Shown here: piece after piece, positions 1 through 11,092 of the stretch
How positions within the stretch are numbered: the stretch's first letter is position 1
How the letters are laid out: each line of letters starts with the position of its first letter
From: Hyphomicrobiales bacterium
Lineage (GTDB): Bacteria; Pseudomonadota; Alphaproteobacteria; Rhizobiales; Rhizobiaceae
Reading direction: 5' to 3'
Assembly (NCBI GenBank): GCA_900473795.1
Contig: UCMT01000014.1
Location: 124,001-188,000, forward strand
Length of the DNA stretch: 64,000 nt
Notes under the pieces: model-generated
Databases searched by the model: none
What the model was told of the DNA's origin: nothing
What the model saw: the letters and a program-made list of their open reading frames with translations, nothing else
Made by a program: the position numbers and the translations under genes

Positions 1-3393
<3,393 letters not shown>

Positions 3394-3956
3394 CGTCTTC
3401 CTCCTGTTGACCCGGCCGAGCCGGATTTTCCGCAGTCCAGGCAGGCTTTTTCGGGCAGGTTTCCCGTTCCAGGCCGGCGCCGGCATTATCGTTGCATGAT
3501 CCTGAGCCGGTCGCAAATGAAGCGTTTACTGCATCAGGCAAGATGCTCGCGACCATCGCGATTGCCACGTCGGCCCGGACAAATCGAGCGTCCGGCGCGG
3601 TTGACAATCGTCGGCCGGGCACCGCTTTTGCGCGGGCGTTCCGGCGTCTTTCCGGTCTTGAGACCGAAATAGGACAGTCTTGCTGTCCTATTTCATGGGC
3701 TCTATGCCAGAAACCTCCCCGCACCGCAAGGGTACCAATATAAAATATTCCGCGAGATTTTGCCGAACATTGCGGTTAATTTCGCATTTTTGTAATTTTC
3801 TTTCGTCATCCGGCCATTTTCTTCGATTTGGTTTCAAACTGGTCTGACATTGTCCTTATCCCGGCAATTCCGGATTGATTGCCGCCCCAGCATCTTTATG
3901 GTCGCTACCAGCCGATCCCGCCGGAGCGTGTGCCCGCAAACCACAGGACCACATCG
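3394..3956. other. 563-bp divergent intergenic region gltB / threonine aldolase
   Basis: No credible gene is seen here. Short open frames overlap each other and lack ribosome-binding sites. The region holds a perfect 12-bp inverted repeat at 3666-3694, an AT-rich stretch around 3730-3860 with a small palindrome (AATAT-AAA-ATATT, 3737-3749), and presumably the promoters of both flanking genes. I could not place -35/-10 boxes with confidence. Confidence 0.6.
3666..3694. promoter_or_regulatory. Perfect 12-bp inverted repeat, candidate operator or hairpin
   Basis: GAAATAGGACAG, 5-nt spacer TCTTG, CTGTCCTATTTC. It lies about 270 bp upstream of both divergent genes, gltB and the aldolase. There is no T-tract on either strand, which argues against a plain terminator. 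A dimeric regulator site is the simplest reading, but the regulator is unknown. Confidence 0.5.
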
Positions 3957-5003
3957 ATGATCTTCTCTTCCGACAACTGGGCGGGCGCCCATCCCGTGAT
4001 TGCCGAAAGCCTGGTCAAAGCCGCCAGCGGCTTCGCCTCCGCCTATGGCACCAGCGACCTCGACAAGAAGGTGGAGAAGGCCTTTTCGGAGATTTTCGAA
4101 CGCGATGTCGCCGTCTTCTTCGTCGCGACCGGAACCGCGGCCAATTCACTGGCGCTTTCCAGCGCCAACCGCCCGGGCGGCCATGTCTTCTGCCATCGCG
4201 AGGCGCATGTGAATGTCGACGAATGCGGCGCGCCGGAATTCTTCTCGCACGGAAGCCGCATGACCCCTGTCGACGGTCTGCTCGGCAAGATCGATCCCGT
4301 GAAACTGGAGGCCGAGATCAAGCGCTTCCCGCCCGGCTTCGTCCATGGCGGACAGCCGATGGCGATCACGATGACGCAGGCCACCGAGGCGGGCACGGTT
4401 TACAGTCTCGATGAGATCGACGTGATCGCGCATATCGCCCGGAAATTCAAACTGCCCCTGCACATGGACGGTGCGCGCTTTGCCAATGCGCTGGTGACGC
4501 TTGACGTCACCCCGGCTGAAATGACCTGGAAACGCGGCATCGACCTGCTCTCCTTCGGCGGCACGAAGAACGGATGCTGGTGCGCCGAGGCGCTCATCCT
4601 GTTCGATACCGCCAGGGCCGGCCAGATGCACTATCTGCGCAAGCGCTCCGGTCAGCTCTTCTCCAAGTCCCGCTTCATCGCCGCCCAGTTCGATGCCTAT
4701 CTCGCAGGCGACCTCTGGCTCGACCTCGCCCGGCACGCAAACGGCATGGCGAACCGGCTGGCCGAAGGCCTCGAAGCATCGAAGGGCGCACGGCTTGCCT
4801 GGCCGAGCGGTTCCAATGAACTCTTCGTCATCCTGAAGAAGGACACGGCAAAAAAGCTGGAAGAAAAGGGCGCCGTCTTCTACGACTGGCCAGCGCCACA
4901 CACCCTGGCGGGATCGATCGCGGCTGACGAAGGCCTCTATCGTCTGGTCACCAGCTTCGCGACGACCAAAGAGGACGTGGAGCAATTTATTGCGGCTTGC
5001 TAA
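3957..5003 (+). CDS. ltaE: Low-specificity L-threonine aldolase (PLP-dependent)
   Basis: Cleaves L-threonine or L-allo-threonine to glycine and acetaldehyde in the cytosol. The protein has 348 residues in the fold-type I beta-eliminating lyase family. Landmarks are DNWAG at the start, the phosphate-binding ATGTAANS (58-65), His83 that would stack on PLP, Asp171 in HMDGAR, and the Schiff-base Lys204 in FGGTKNG. I chose the ATG at 3957 (MIFSSDNW) rather than 3879. Family members start close to the DNWAG motif, and AGGACC precedes this ATG. A GC-rich hairpin (GCCCGC/GCGGGC) follows the stop at about 5012-5034. The next gene starts 51 bp downstream and may be co-transcribed. Confidence 0.92.
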   Translation: MIFSSDNWAGAHPVIAESLVKAASGFASAYGTSDLDKKVEKAFSEIFERDVAVFFVATGTAANSLALSSANRPGGHVFCHREAHVNVDECGAPEFFSHGSRMTPVDGLLGKIDPVKLEAEIKRFPPGFVHGGQPMAITMTQATEAGTVYSLDEIDVIAHIARKFKLPLHMDGARFANALVTLDVTPAEMTWKRGIDLLSFGGTKNGCWCAEALILFDTARAGQMHYLRKRSGQLFSKSRFIAAQFDAYLAGDLWLDLARHANGMANRLAEGLEASKGARLAWPSGSNELFVILKKDTAKKLEEKGAVFYDWPAPHTLAGSIAADEGLYRLVTSFATTKEDVEQFIAAC

Positions 5004-5054
5004 GCCCGGCCCGCGGATAAAGGATGCGGGCGCCTGAACGAGTAAAGAGACACG

Positions 5055-6047
5055 ATGCGCCGCTTCCTGCCTGATACCTTCACCATCCTCCTCGTCCTGA
5101 CTGTCCTCCTCGCCTCTCTCCTTCCGATTTCCGGAGAGCCGGCCGAATGGTTCGGCCTGGCGACGAAGATCGTGATCGGGCTCCTCTTCTTCCTGCATGG
5201 CGCCCGCCTCTCCCGCGATGTCGTGCTGGCGGGCCTGCTCCACTGGCGCCTTCACCTCGTCATCCTGGCCTCGACCTTCGTTCTCTTTCCGCTGCTCGGC
5301 CTTGCCGTCGGCTTCCTTCCGCCGAGCCTGCTGCCGCCCGCGCTCTACACCGGCATCCTCTTCCTCTGCGTCCTGCCGTCAACGGTGCAATCGTCGATCG
5401 CCTTCACCTCGATGGCGGGTGGCAATGTTCCGGCAGCCATCTGCGCGGCGTCCGCCTCCAACATCTTCGGCATGTTCCTGACGCCGCTGCTCGTCGGGCT
5501 GTTGTTCGCCGCCGGCGGCCATGGCGGCTTTTCCTTCGATGCGCTGGAGCAGATCCTGCTGCAGCTGCTTGCCCCCTTCGTCCTCGGCCAGATCCTCGAG
5601 CCATGGATCGGCAATTTCATCCGGGCCCGCAAGACGCTGCTGATGCCGGTCGATCGCGGCTCGATCCTGATGGTCGTCTACCTCGCCTTCAGCGAGGCCG
5701 TCAGCGAAGGCCTGTGGCACACCTTCTCGGTCCGCGACCTGACCGTCGTCATCGTCCTCGACGTCCTGCTGCTGGCCATCGTGCTCCTGGCCACCATGTT
5801 CTGCAGCCGCCTCCTCGGCTTTTCCAAGGAAGACCAAATCGCCATCACCTTCTGCGGCTCGAAGAAGAGCCTCGCCAGCGGCGTCCCGATGGCCAACGTC
5901 ATCTTCGCCGGCCAGAGCATCGGCAGCATCGTCCTGCCGCTGATGCTGTTCCACCAGATCCAGCTGATGGCCTGCGCAGTGATCGCGCAGAAATACGCCG
6001 AACGGAGCCGGCGGCGGGAGATCGAAGACCTGGCGGCGGCGCAATAA
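5055..6047 (+). CDS. Bile acid:sodium symporter-like membrane transporter (SBF-like family)
   Basis: Inner-membrane protein of 330 residues with about nine or ten hydrophobic segments and an N-terminal segment starting at residue 9. It matches the bacterial SBF-like (BASS superfamily) proteins: LLFFLHGARLS, LCVLPSTVQSSIAFTSMAGGN and FCGSKKSLASGVPMAN are the typical conserved loops, the last two in the unwound-helix regions that bind Na+. The substrate cannot be told from sequence. Characterised relatives move organic anions. It lies 51 bp downstream of the threonine aldolase in the same direction, which suggests co-expression but no proven link. Its stop codon overlaps the A-rich part of the terminator of the convergent hsp20 gene. 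Confidence 0.88.
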   Translation: MRRFLPDTFTILLVLTVLLASLLPISGEPAEWFGLATKIVIGLLFFLHGARLSRDVVLAGLLHWRLHLVILASTFVLFPLLGLAVGFLPPSLLPPALYTGILFLCVLPSTVQSSIAFTSMAGGNVPAAICAASASNIFGMFLTPLLVGLLFAAGGHGGFSFDALEQILLQLLAPFVLGQILEPWIGNFIRARKTLLMPVDRGSILMVVYLAFSEAVSEGLWHTFSVRDLTVVIVLDVLLLAIVLLATMFCSRLLGFSKEDQIAITFCGSKKSLASGVPMANVIFAGQSIGSIVLPLMLFHQIQLMACAVIAQKYAERSRRREIEDLAAAQ

Positions 6048-6071
6048 AAAACGGCGCCCTCCCGGACGCCG
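6046..6071 (-). terminator. Intrinsic terminator of hsp20
   Basis: Read on the minus strand: CGGCG, 10-nt loop, CGCCG, then six T. This is a classical rho-independent terminator just after the hsp20 stop. Read on the plus strand, the same stem may weakly end the transporter transcript (tail CTTCTTC). Confidence 0.8.
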
Positions 6072-6101
6072 CTTCTTCATCTCGTGATCGATACCGGCCG
6101 C

Positions 6102-6593
6102 TTATTTGGCAGCGGCTTCGATCTGGGCGGCGTCGACCTGGGTCGCTTCGATCTGCTTCGGCTGCGACGCCGCAGCGCTGATTTCGATGCGGCGCGGCTT
6201 GGCAGCTTCGGGGATCTCGCGCAGGAGATCGATGTGAAGCAGGCCGTGCTTCAGCGAAGCGGACTGGATTTCCACGTGATCGGCGAGCTGGAAGCGGCGC
6301 TCGAAGGCGCGCTTGGCGATGCCGCGATACAGGAACTGGTTTTCCGGGGTCTTTTCTTCGCTCTTCTCACCCTTGACGGTCAGCGTGTGCTCGCGCGCTT
6401 CGATTGAAAGCTCGGTTTCATCGAAGCCGGCGACGGCCATGGTGATCCGGTAGGTGTTTTCACCGGTCCGCTCGATATTGTAGGGCGGGTAGGTCTGTGA
6501 CTGGTCCGGCTGGCCGAGACTGTCAAGCATGGTGAAGAGACGATCGAAGCCGACCGTGGAACGATACAGGGGGGAAAAATCAACGTGACGCAT
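6102..6593 (-). CDS. Small heat-shock protein, Hsp20/IbpA family
   Basis: ATP-independent holdase that keeps unfolding proteins soluble during heat stress. The protein has 163 residues. It has a short N-arm (FSPLYRSTVGFDRLF, typical of class A rhizobial IbpA/HspA proteins), an alpha-crystallin domain from about residue 35 to 130 (PPYNIERTGENTYRITMAVAGF to the GLLHIDL strand) and an Ala/Gln-rich tail with an IEI anchor motif. I chose the ATG at 6593 (MRHVDFSPLYRS) over an in-frame ATG 11 codons upstream. AGAGGA sits 5 nt before it, and the region upstream forms the regulatory hairpin listed separately. Control is inferred at two levels, a sigma-32-type promoter and a ROSE-like thermometer. Confidence 0.94.
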   Translation of the reverse strand: MRHVDFSPLYRSTVGFDRLFTMLDSLGQPDQSQTYPPYNIERTGENTYRITMAVAGFDETELSIEAREHTLTVKGEKSEEKTPENQFLYRGIAKRAFERRFQLADHVEIQSASLKHGLLHIDLLREIPEAAKPRRIEISAAASQPKQIEATQVDAAQIEAAAK

Positions 6594-6693
6594 GATGTCC
6601 TCTTGAGAGCAACTGTTAGCGATCATGGCCTTGTCATCCCGAAAAGCGGCGATGGCAAAGCCGGTTAGGCGGGCCCGTCTTCGGCGCCCGCAA
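6594..6693 (-). ncRNA. ROSE-like RNA thermometer in the hsp20 5' UTR
   Basis: The roughly 100-nt leader ends in a hairpin at 6597-6613: GUUGCUC, loop UCAA, GAGGAC. It pairs G-C, U-A, U-G, C-G, U-A, C-G, with a bulged G in UUGCU opposite the Shine-Dalgarno AGGA. A bulged G facing the SD is the hallmark of ROSE elements that repress rhizobial small heat-shock genes at low temperature. A GC-rich stem (GCGGGC/GCCCGC) lies further 5'. The exact 5' end is inferred from the promoter. Confidence 0.8.
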
Positions 6694-6700
6694 CGATGAG

Positions 6701-6727
6701 ATGGGGATTGTTTTTCCGGCCTTCAAG
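6701..6727 (-). promoter_or_regulatory. RpoH (sigma-32)-type promoter of hsp20
   Basis: On the minus strand: CTTGAA (6727-6722), 15-bp spacer, CCCCAT (6706-6701). This is nearly the textbook sigma-32 consensus CTTGAA-N13-17-CCCCAT. It lies about 110 bp upstream of the start codon, giving a leader of ROSE size. Confidence 0.82.
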
Positions 6728-7097
6728 ACCCCGAAAACAAGTTCGGCCCCCGGGAAAGACGGCCTTTTTCGATAAACGCAGGATGAACGATCGGTTCCGC
6801 TGCCGTTCAGCTTGAAGCGGCTAATTTGGCACGATCGGAAGACAAGGCGGGCAACACGGTGAACGTCCCTTCTCCCGCAGGCTGCCCTCCTCGGCCGACC
6901 GACTGTCTCTGGCCGGGAACGGTAAACCTGTCCCCCCACTGTTCCCGGTCCTTTTTCTTTGACGGCTGGTGCGCGCTCGCCTATCCCTTGATGCGCAGGC
7001 CTGCACCCTTCCTTAATCGGAATCCTTCAAGGTTGGGTTCTGCGTATCCAGTGTTATCAGCACGCACCTTGCAGAGCGCCGCCGGACCGATCTTGCC
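6728..7097. other. Intergenic region upstream of hsp20 and the alpha/beta hydrolase gene
   Basis: About 370 bp between the divergent hsp20 promoter and the hydrolase gene. No convincing coding frame is seen. It should hold the hydrolase promoter, which I could not assign. Confidence 0.5.
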
Positions 7098-8111
7098 ATG
7101 ATGCCAACCCTTCATTCCACCCCGGACAATCCGATCCCCGGCAATCACACCGTCGGCTTCTTCGAAGGGGTCGACGGCAAGAAAATCCGCTATGCCATTT
7201 TCAAATGCGCCGCGCCGGTCGCGAGCGGCACCGTCGTGCTTTTGCAGGGCCGCAACGAATCGATCGAGAAATATGCCGAGACCATCGGCGAATTGACGGC
7301 GCGGGGTCTTTGGGTCGCGACCTTCGATTGGCGCGGCCAGGCGGGCTCGGAGCGTCTGCTGAAAAAGCCGCGCCGCGGCCATGTCCGCCGCTTCTGCGAC
7401 TACGAGCGCGACCTCACCATCTTCCTCGACAGGATCGTACTGCCCGATACGCGCCTGCCCTTCTTCATGATCGCCCATTCGATGGGCGCGCTGATCGCGC
7501 TGTCGCAGGCGCCGCTGCTCGCCAGCCGCATCGATCGCCTGGCGATCCTGGCGCCCTTCGTGGCGCTTGGCGCTCAGAGGTTTGGACACCGCACGATCGG
7601 TTTTCTCGCGGCCGCCTTCAGCCTGTGCGGCCTGGGGTTCCTGCCCTTGATGCGCGACAGGGGCACCTTGCCGTTTTCGGAAAACCTGCTGACATCGGAT
7701 GCCCGGCGCTTTGCCCGCAACACGGCGCTGAGCGACGCCCATCCGGAACTGGCGCTGGGGCCGCCGACCGCGCGCTGGCTGCATGAGACCTTCAAGGCGA
7801 TCAGGCGCGTTGCAAGCCGCGAGCACCTGACGCAGATCCGGGTGCCGACAATCCTGCTGGCACCGACGCGGGACCTGCTCGTGCCGCATCTCGCCGTCGA
7901 GAACCTTGCCCGCAACTTCCGCGCCGGCCACATGATTCCGATCGACGGGGCCCGCCACGAATTGCTGCAGGAGGCCGGCTACTACCGCGCCCAGGCGATC
8001 GCCGCCATCGAAGCCTTCATTCCCGGTAGCAGCGCCGATATGGCGATGACGGATGCGGATGAGCCATCCGGCGAGAGCGTCTCAGAGTCCGTTTGGAAAC
8101 TCGGCGGCTGA
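7098..8111 (+). CDS. Alpha/beta hydrolase, lysophospholipase (PldB/COG2267)-like
   Basis: Serine hydrolase of 337 residues, probably acting on lysophospholipids or monoacyl esters; the substrate is not proven. Ser128 is in the nucleophile elbow AHSMGA. The acid is probably the Asp in APTRDLLVP and the base the His in GARHELLQEA. LLQGRNES and FDWRGQAGS mark the oxyanion-hole side and the lid region, as in PldB-type proteins. No signal peptide is seen. Two consecutive ATG codons (7098 and 7101) are possible starts and neither has a strong ribosome-binding site. The C-terminal 20 residues (DMAMTDADEPSGESVS) are polar and probably disordered. The gene is convergent with hisN. Confidence 0.88.
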   Translation: MMPTLHSTPDNPIPGNHTVGFFEGVDGKKIRYAIFKCAAPVASGTVVLLQGRNESIEKYAETIGELTARGLWVATFDWRGQAGSERLLKKPRRGHVRRFCDYERDLTIFLDRIVLPDTRLPFFMIAHSMGALIALSQAPLLASRIDRLAILAPFVALGAQRFGHRTIGFLAAAFSLCGLGFLPLMRDRGTLPFSENLLTSDARRFARNTALSDAHPELALGPPTARWLHETFKAIRRVASREHLTQIRVPTILLAPTRDLLVPHLAVENLARNFRAGHMIPIDGARHELLQEAGYYRAQAIAAIEAFIPGSSADMAMTDADEPSGESVSESVWKLGG

Positions 8112-8246
8112 GAGCCGTCGGGGGATTTTTGTGCTCCCTTAGGAGCGATTTGCAGCCGATATCTTCGGATATCGGCAAGAAGCGCGACGCGAGAGAGCGC
8201 AAAGAGACCCGGCGGATCGACCCGTCCGACGTTCCAAACGGGACTC
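8087..8246. repeat. Inverted repeat enclosing the hydrolase/hisN convergent spacer, with an internal UUCG hairpin
   Basis: GAGTCCGTTTGGAA near 8086-8100 and its near-complement TTCCAAACGGGACTC at 8232-8246 differ by one inserted base and would pair across about 130 nt. Inside sits a perfect hairpin, 8155-8176: GCCGATATC, TTCG loop, GATATCGGC. Neither has a T-tract, so this is probably a structured 3' end or transcript-stabilising element for the convergent pair. Confidence 0.5.
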
Positions 8247-9020
8247 TCAGCCCTTTAGAATGGCCAGCGCCTGCCGGTGAACCTCTGCGCTGCCGGCCGC
8301 GATGATTTCGCCGCCCATTTCCGCCGGCCCGCCGTTCCAGTCGGTGACGATGCCGCCAGCCTGCTCGATCAGCGGGATGAGCCCGCCGACATCATAGGGC
8401 TTCAGGCCGCATTCGATGACAAGGTCGATATGGCCCGAGGCGAGCAGCGCGAAGGCGTAGCAATCGCAGCCGTAGCGGGCGAGCTGCACCTTGCTCTGCA
8501 CCGCCTCGAACCGGGTCTTGATGTCGCCGGTATAGAGATGCGGCGAGGTGGTGAACAGGATCGCCTGCGAAAGATCGGCGCAAGCGCGCGTGGCGATCTT
8601 TCGGTTCCCGTCCCGGCCGTGATAGAAGGCGTCCTTGCCGTCGGCGAAATAGCGCTCCTCGGTGAAAGGCTGGTCCATCAGCCCCATCACGGCCTCGCCC
8701 TTGTGATAGAGGCCGATCAGCGTGCCCCAGACCGGCAGCCCCGAGATGAAAGCACGCGTACCGTCGATCGGGTCGATGACCCAGACATAATCCCGGTCGA
8801 GCCCGACATTGCCGAACTCCTCGCCGAGGATGCCGTGATCGGGAAAATGGCTTTCGATCAGGCTGCGGATCGCCGCTTCTGCCGCACGGTCGCCTTCGGT
8901 CACCGGATCGAAGCCGGCAGCCTCCTTGTTGACCACGCTGATGCCGGTGCGGAAACGCGGCAGTGTTTCGGCCTTGGCCGCATCGGCGAGGCGGTCGAAA
9001 AATTCACGGTCCGGCAGCAT
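8247..9020 (-). CDS. hisN: Histidinol-phosphatase, inositol monophosphatase type
   Basis: Dephosphorylates L-histidinol phosphate in histidine synthesis. Actinobacteria and many alphaproteobacteria use this IMPase-type enzyme. The 257 residues show the metal-binding set: GEEFG (Glu67/68), DPIDGT (Asp83, Asp86) and the distal Asp in LKPYDVGGLIPL. The DCYAFALLASGHIDLV signature fits HisN better than SuhB-type proteins. The stop at 8247 abuts the inverted repeat shared with the convergent hydrolase gene. The alternative is a general inositol-phosphate phosphatase; HisN is favoured from motif similarity. Confidence 0.85.
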   Translation of the reverse strand: MLPDREFFDRLADAAKAETLPRFRTGISVVNKEAAGFDPVTEGDRAAEAAIRSLIESHFPDHGILGEEFGNVGLDRDYVWVIDPIDGTRAFISGLPVWGTLIGLYHKGEAVMGLMDQPFTEERYFADGKDAFYHGRDGNRKIATRACADLSQAILFTTSPHLYTGDIKTRFEAVQSKVQLARYGCDCYAFALLASGHIDLVIECGLKPYDVGGLIPLIEQAGGIVTDWNGGPAEMGGEIIAAGSAEVHRQALAILKG

Positions 9021-9262
9021 GAGGCCTCACGAAATTCGAGGAAAAGGATGCATAACGTGCTTATTGCAGATTTTTTTAAAAAAGAAGGCCACGCCTGAAA
9101 AATAGGAAAAACGCGGGCAATTTATCTGAGAGAAGCGACATTTGCCGAGTTTTTCGGAAGAACGTACCTCAAAATGCCCAAAGCGCTTCAAAAACCCGCA
9201 GTGCCAGCAAATTTCGGTCGATCCAGAAATGGCGCAGCGCAGCACGAAAAGGCCGATCCCGC
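9021..9262. other. Gene-free AT-rich spacer upstream of hisN and of the sRNA
   Basis: Lower GC than the surroundings, with runs of T and A. It carries the hisN promoter on the minus strand and upstream sequence for the sRNA promoter. No coding frame is credible. Confidence 0.5.
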
Positions 9263-9291
9263 TTGACAATTGTGCGATGCAATAATAACTT
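9263..9291 (+). promoter_or_regulatory. Sigma-70-type promoter of the alpha-r8/MmgR sRNA
   Basis: TTGACA at 9263-9268, 17-bp spacer, TAACTT at 9286-9291. Transcription would begin near 9298-9300, exactly where the structured sRNA starts. Confidence 0.8.
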
Positions 9292-9299
9292 TTTCCTAC

Positions 9300-9376
9300 A
9301 GTCACTTGTGGCTGTAAATACCCTCCTTGGGTGTTTCCTCCCTAGACTTAGCCGCGCCACAAGCGCGGTTTTTTTT
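9300..9376 (+). ncRNA. mmgR: Trans-encoded small RNA, alpha-r8 family (MmgR-like)
   Basis: About 77 nt between its own promoter and a strong terminator (stem CCGCG/CGCGG, 9352-9368, then eight T to 9376). Hairpin 1 is ACAGUCAC...GUGGCUGU (about 9299-9316). It is followed by a single-stranded region with UUUCCUCCCU at 9334-9343, an anti-Shine-Dalgarno decamer that I recall as conserved in alpha-r8 RNAs. MmgR of Sinorhizobium meliloti has this length and limits polyhydroxybutyrate accumulation, probably with Hfq. Family membership rests on size, motif, structure and position between an IMPase-family gene and an N-formylglutamate amidohydrolase gene, not on a covariance-model search. Confidence 0.82.
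9352..9376 (+). terminator. Rho-independent terminator of the sRNA
   Basis: CCGCG stem, 7-nt loop CCACAAG, CGCGG, then eight T residues. It gives a U-rich 3' end suited to Hfq binding. Confidence 0.9.
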
Positions 9377-9416
9377 GCCTGGATTTTGGGGCCATATCTG
9401 GGAAAGCGCTGCGGTG

Positions 9417-10301
9417 CTATTCGGCCGCCAGCGAAGAATTTCCGGCGTATTTTTCCACATGCGCCGCAAGGCCGGCTAGGAAGATGCCGATGGCGTCAGC
9501 CAGCGTCCGAAAACCGTTCTTCTTCTGCAGCGTCGTCTCATCGACATAGAGACCGCGATTGATCTCGATCTGCAGGGCATGCAGCCCGCGCGCGGGCCGG
9601 CCGTAGTGCTCGGTGATGAAGCCGCCGGCGTAAGGCTTGTTGCGGGCAACGGAAAAGCCGAGATCCTCCAGCAACGAGACCGCCGTGCGCGACAGGTCGG
9701 CTGCGGCGCTGGTGCCGTAGCGGTCGCCGATGATGAAATCCGGACGCTGGCCGGTGCCGGCCAGCCGGATGTTGCCCGGCATCGAATGGCAATCGATCAG
9801 CACTGCGAGCCCGAACTGGACATGGGTGCGGGCGATCAACCGCCGCAGGCAGGCATGATAGGGCTTGTAGATGGTTTCGATCCGGTCGAGCGCTTCGGCG
9901 ACAGGAAAGCGGCTGCGGTAGATTTCCATGTTTTCCGCCACCAGCCGCGGCACCGTGCCGAGACCGCCGGCCACCCGCATCGAACTGATATTGGCGTGCG
10001 GCGGCAGCTGCCCGTCGAACATGCGCGGATCGAGTTCATAGGGCTCGCGGTTGACGTCGAGGAAGGCGCGCGGGAAATGCGCCAGAAGCAGCGGCGCACC
10101 GAGATTTGTCACACAATGGAACAGCTCGTCGACGAAGTGATCCTCCGAACGACGGATCGACAGGCCGTCCAAACGCGACTGATCGAGAAAGGACTGGGTA
10201 TAGATCCGGCCACTGTGAGGGGAATTGAACACAAAAGGAATGCGCTGCAGTTCCGGCTCGCGAACTTCGAAGTGTTCGGTTTCGCTGACGTTCTGCGCCA
10301 T
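9417..10301 (-). CDS. N-formylglutamate amidohydrolase family protein
   Basis: Zn-type hydrolase of 294 residues that releases formate from N-formyl-L-glutamate or related N-acyl amino acids. FNSPHSGR and the later DCHSMPG are the family's metal-site motifs, and ITEHYGRP and ALQIEINRGLY are further conserved blocks. No hut genes are nearby, so a role in histidine degradation is not supported by context. It sits between the sRNA and cpdR, and divergently from cpdR. AAAAGGGC precedes the ATG. Confidence 0.9.
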   Translation of the reverse strand: MAQNVSETEHFEVREPELQRIPFVFNSPHSGRIYTQSFLDQSRLDGLSIRRSEDHFVDELFHCVTNLGAPLLLAHFPRAFLDVNREPYELDPRMFDGQLPPHANISSMRVAGGLGTVPRLVAENMEIYRSRFPVAEALDRIETIYKPYHACLRRLIARTHVQFGLAVLIDCHSMPGNIRLAGTGQRPDFIIGDRYGTSAAADLSRTAVSLLEDLGFSVARNKPYAGGFITEHYGRPARGLHALQIEINRGLYVDETTLQKKNGFRTLADAIGIFLAGLAAHVEKYAGNSSLAAE

Positions 10302-10399
10302 CGCAGCCCTTTTTTACCATGTCACAATCTTGGTGCTTCGTGTATGTTGCCAGCAGGCAGCATTCATGTCCATAGTCGTTTCCTGCCAGTGAACGGGGT

Positions 10400-10427
10400 T
10401 TGACCTCATGTCTTCACCGGATATTTA
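10400..10427 (+). promoter_or_regulatory. Candidate promoter of cpdR
   Basis: TTGACC at 10400-10405, 16-bp spacer, TATTTA at 10422-10427, about 70 bp before the start codon. The sequence match is moderate. Confidence 0.45.
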
Positions 10428-10496
10428 CCCACATGCGGTTTCCTGAAAGTCACCGCTATTCCCGACATCGACACGTAAGGTGCAACGGCTTTATCC

Positions 10497-10859
10497 ATGA
10501 GTCCAAAAATTCTCCTCGCCGAAGACGATAACGACATGCGCCGCTTCCTGGTGAAAGCCCTGGAAAAGGCCGGCTACAAGGTATTGTCCTTCGACAATGG
10601 CGCAAGCGCCTACGACCGGCTGCGCGAAGAACCGTTCTCGCTTCTTCTGACCGACATCGTCATGCCTGAAATGGACGGCATCGAACTTGCCCGCCGCGCA
10701 ACCGAGCTCGATCCGGACCTGAAAGTGATGTTCATCACCGGCTTTGCCGCCGTCGCCCTGAACCCCGATTCGAAGGCCCCGAAGGATGCCAAGGTGCTGT
10801 CCAAGCCGTTCCACCTGCGCGATCTCGTCGACGAAGTGAACAAGATGCTGGCCGCCTGA
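10497..10859 (+). CDS. cpdR: CpdR, single-domain response regulator of CtrA/ClpXP proteolysis
   Basis: A 120-residue stand-alone receiver domain. The acidic pair is in LLAEDDND, the phosphoacceptor is Asp53 in LLTDIVMPEMDGIE, the switch residue is in FITGFA and the Lys is in LSKPFHL. In Caulobacter and Sinorhizobium, unphosphorylated CpdR delivers substrates to ClpXP and so allows CtrA turnover and cell-cycle progress. It receives phosphate from the CckA-ChpT relay. The gene stands alone, divergent from the amidohydrolase and followed by tRNA-Val. Other single receivers are possible, but the sequence matches CpdR closely over its full length. Confidence 0.92.
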   Translation: MSPKILLAEDDNDMRRFLVKALEKAGYKVLSFDNGASAYDRLREEPFSLLLTDIVMPEMDGIELARRATELDPDLKVMFITGFAAVALNPDSKAPKDAKVLSKPFHLRDLVDEVNKMLAA

Positions 10860-10967
10860 GGCCGGGTTTGCAAGGCGTCCACGGGGTCGCAAAACTTCCT
10901 GTCAAAAAGCCGATAAAAGCCTATTGACGCCGCAAGAGGTTTTGTGGTCTATGCGCCGACATCGGAT

Positions 10968-11042
<75 letters not shown>

Positions 11043-11061
11043 TCCAGTTTCCAGATGTATC

Positions 11062-11092
11062 AAGGGCTTAGCGAGAGATCGCTGAGCCCTTT
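11062..11092 (+). terminator. Hairpin downstream of tRNA-Val, probable terminator
   Basis: A 13-bp stem, AAGGGCTTAGCGA/TCGCTGAGCCCTT, closed by a GAGA tetraloop. The tail is only TTTGCAC, so it is a weak U-tract terminator or a factor-dependent one. Confidence 0.6.
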
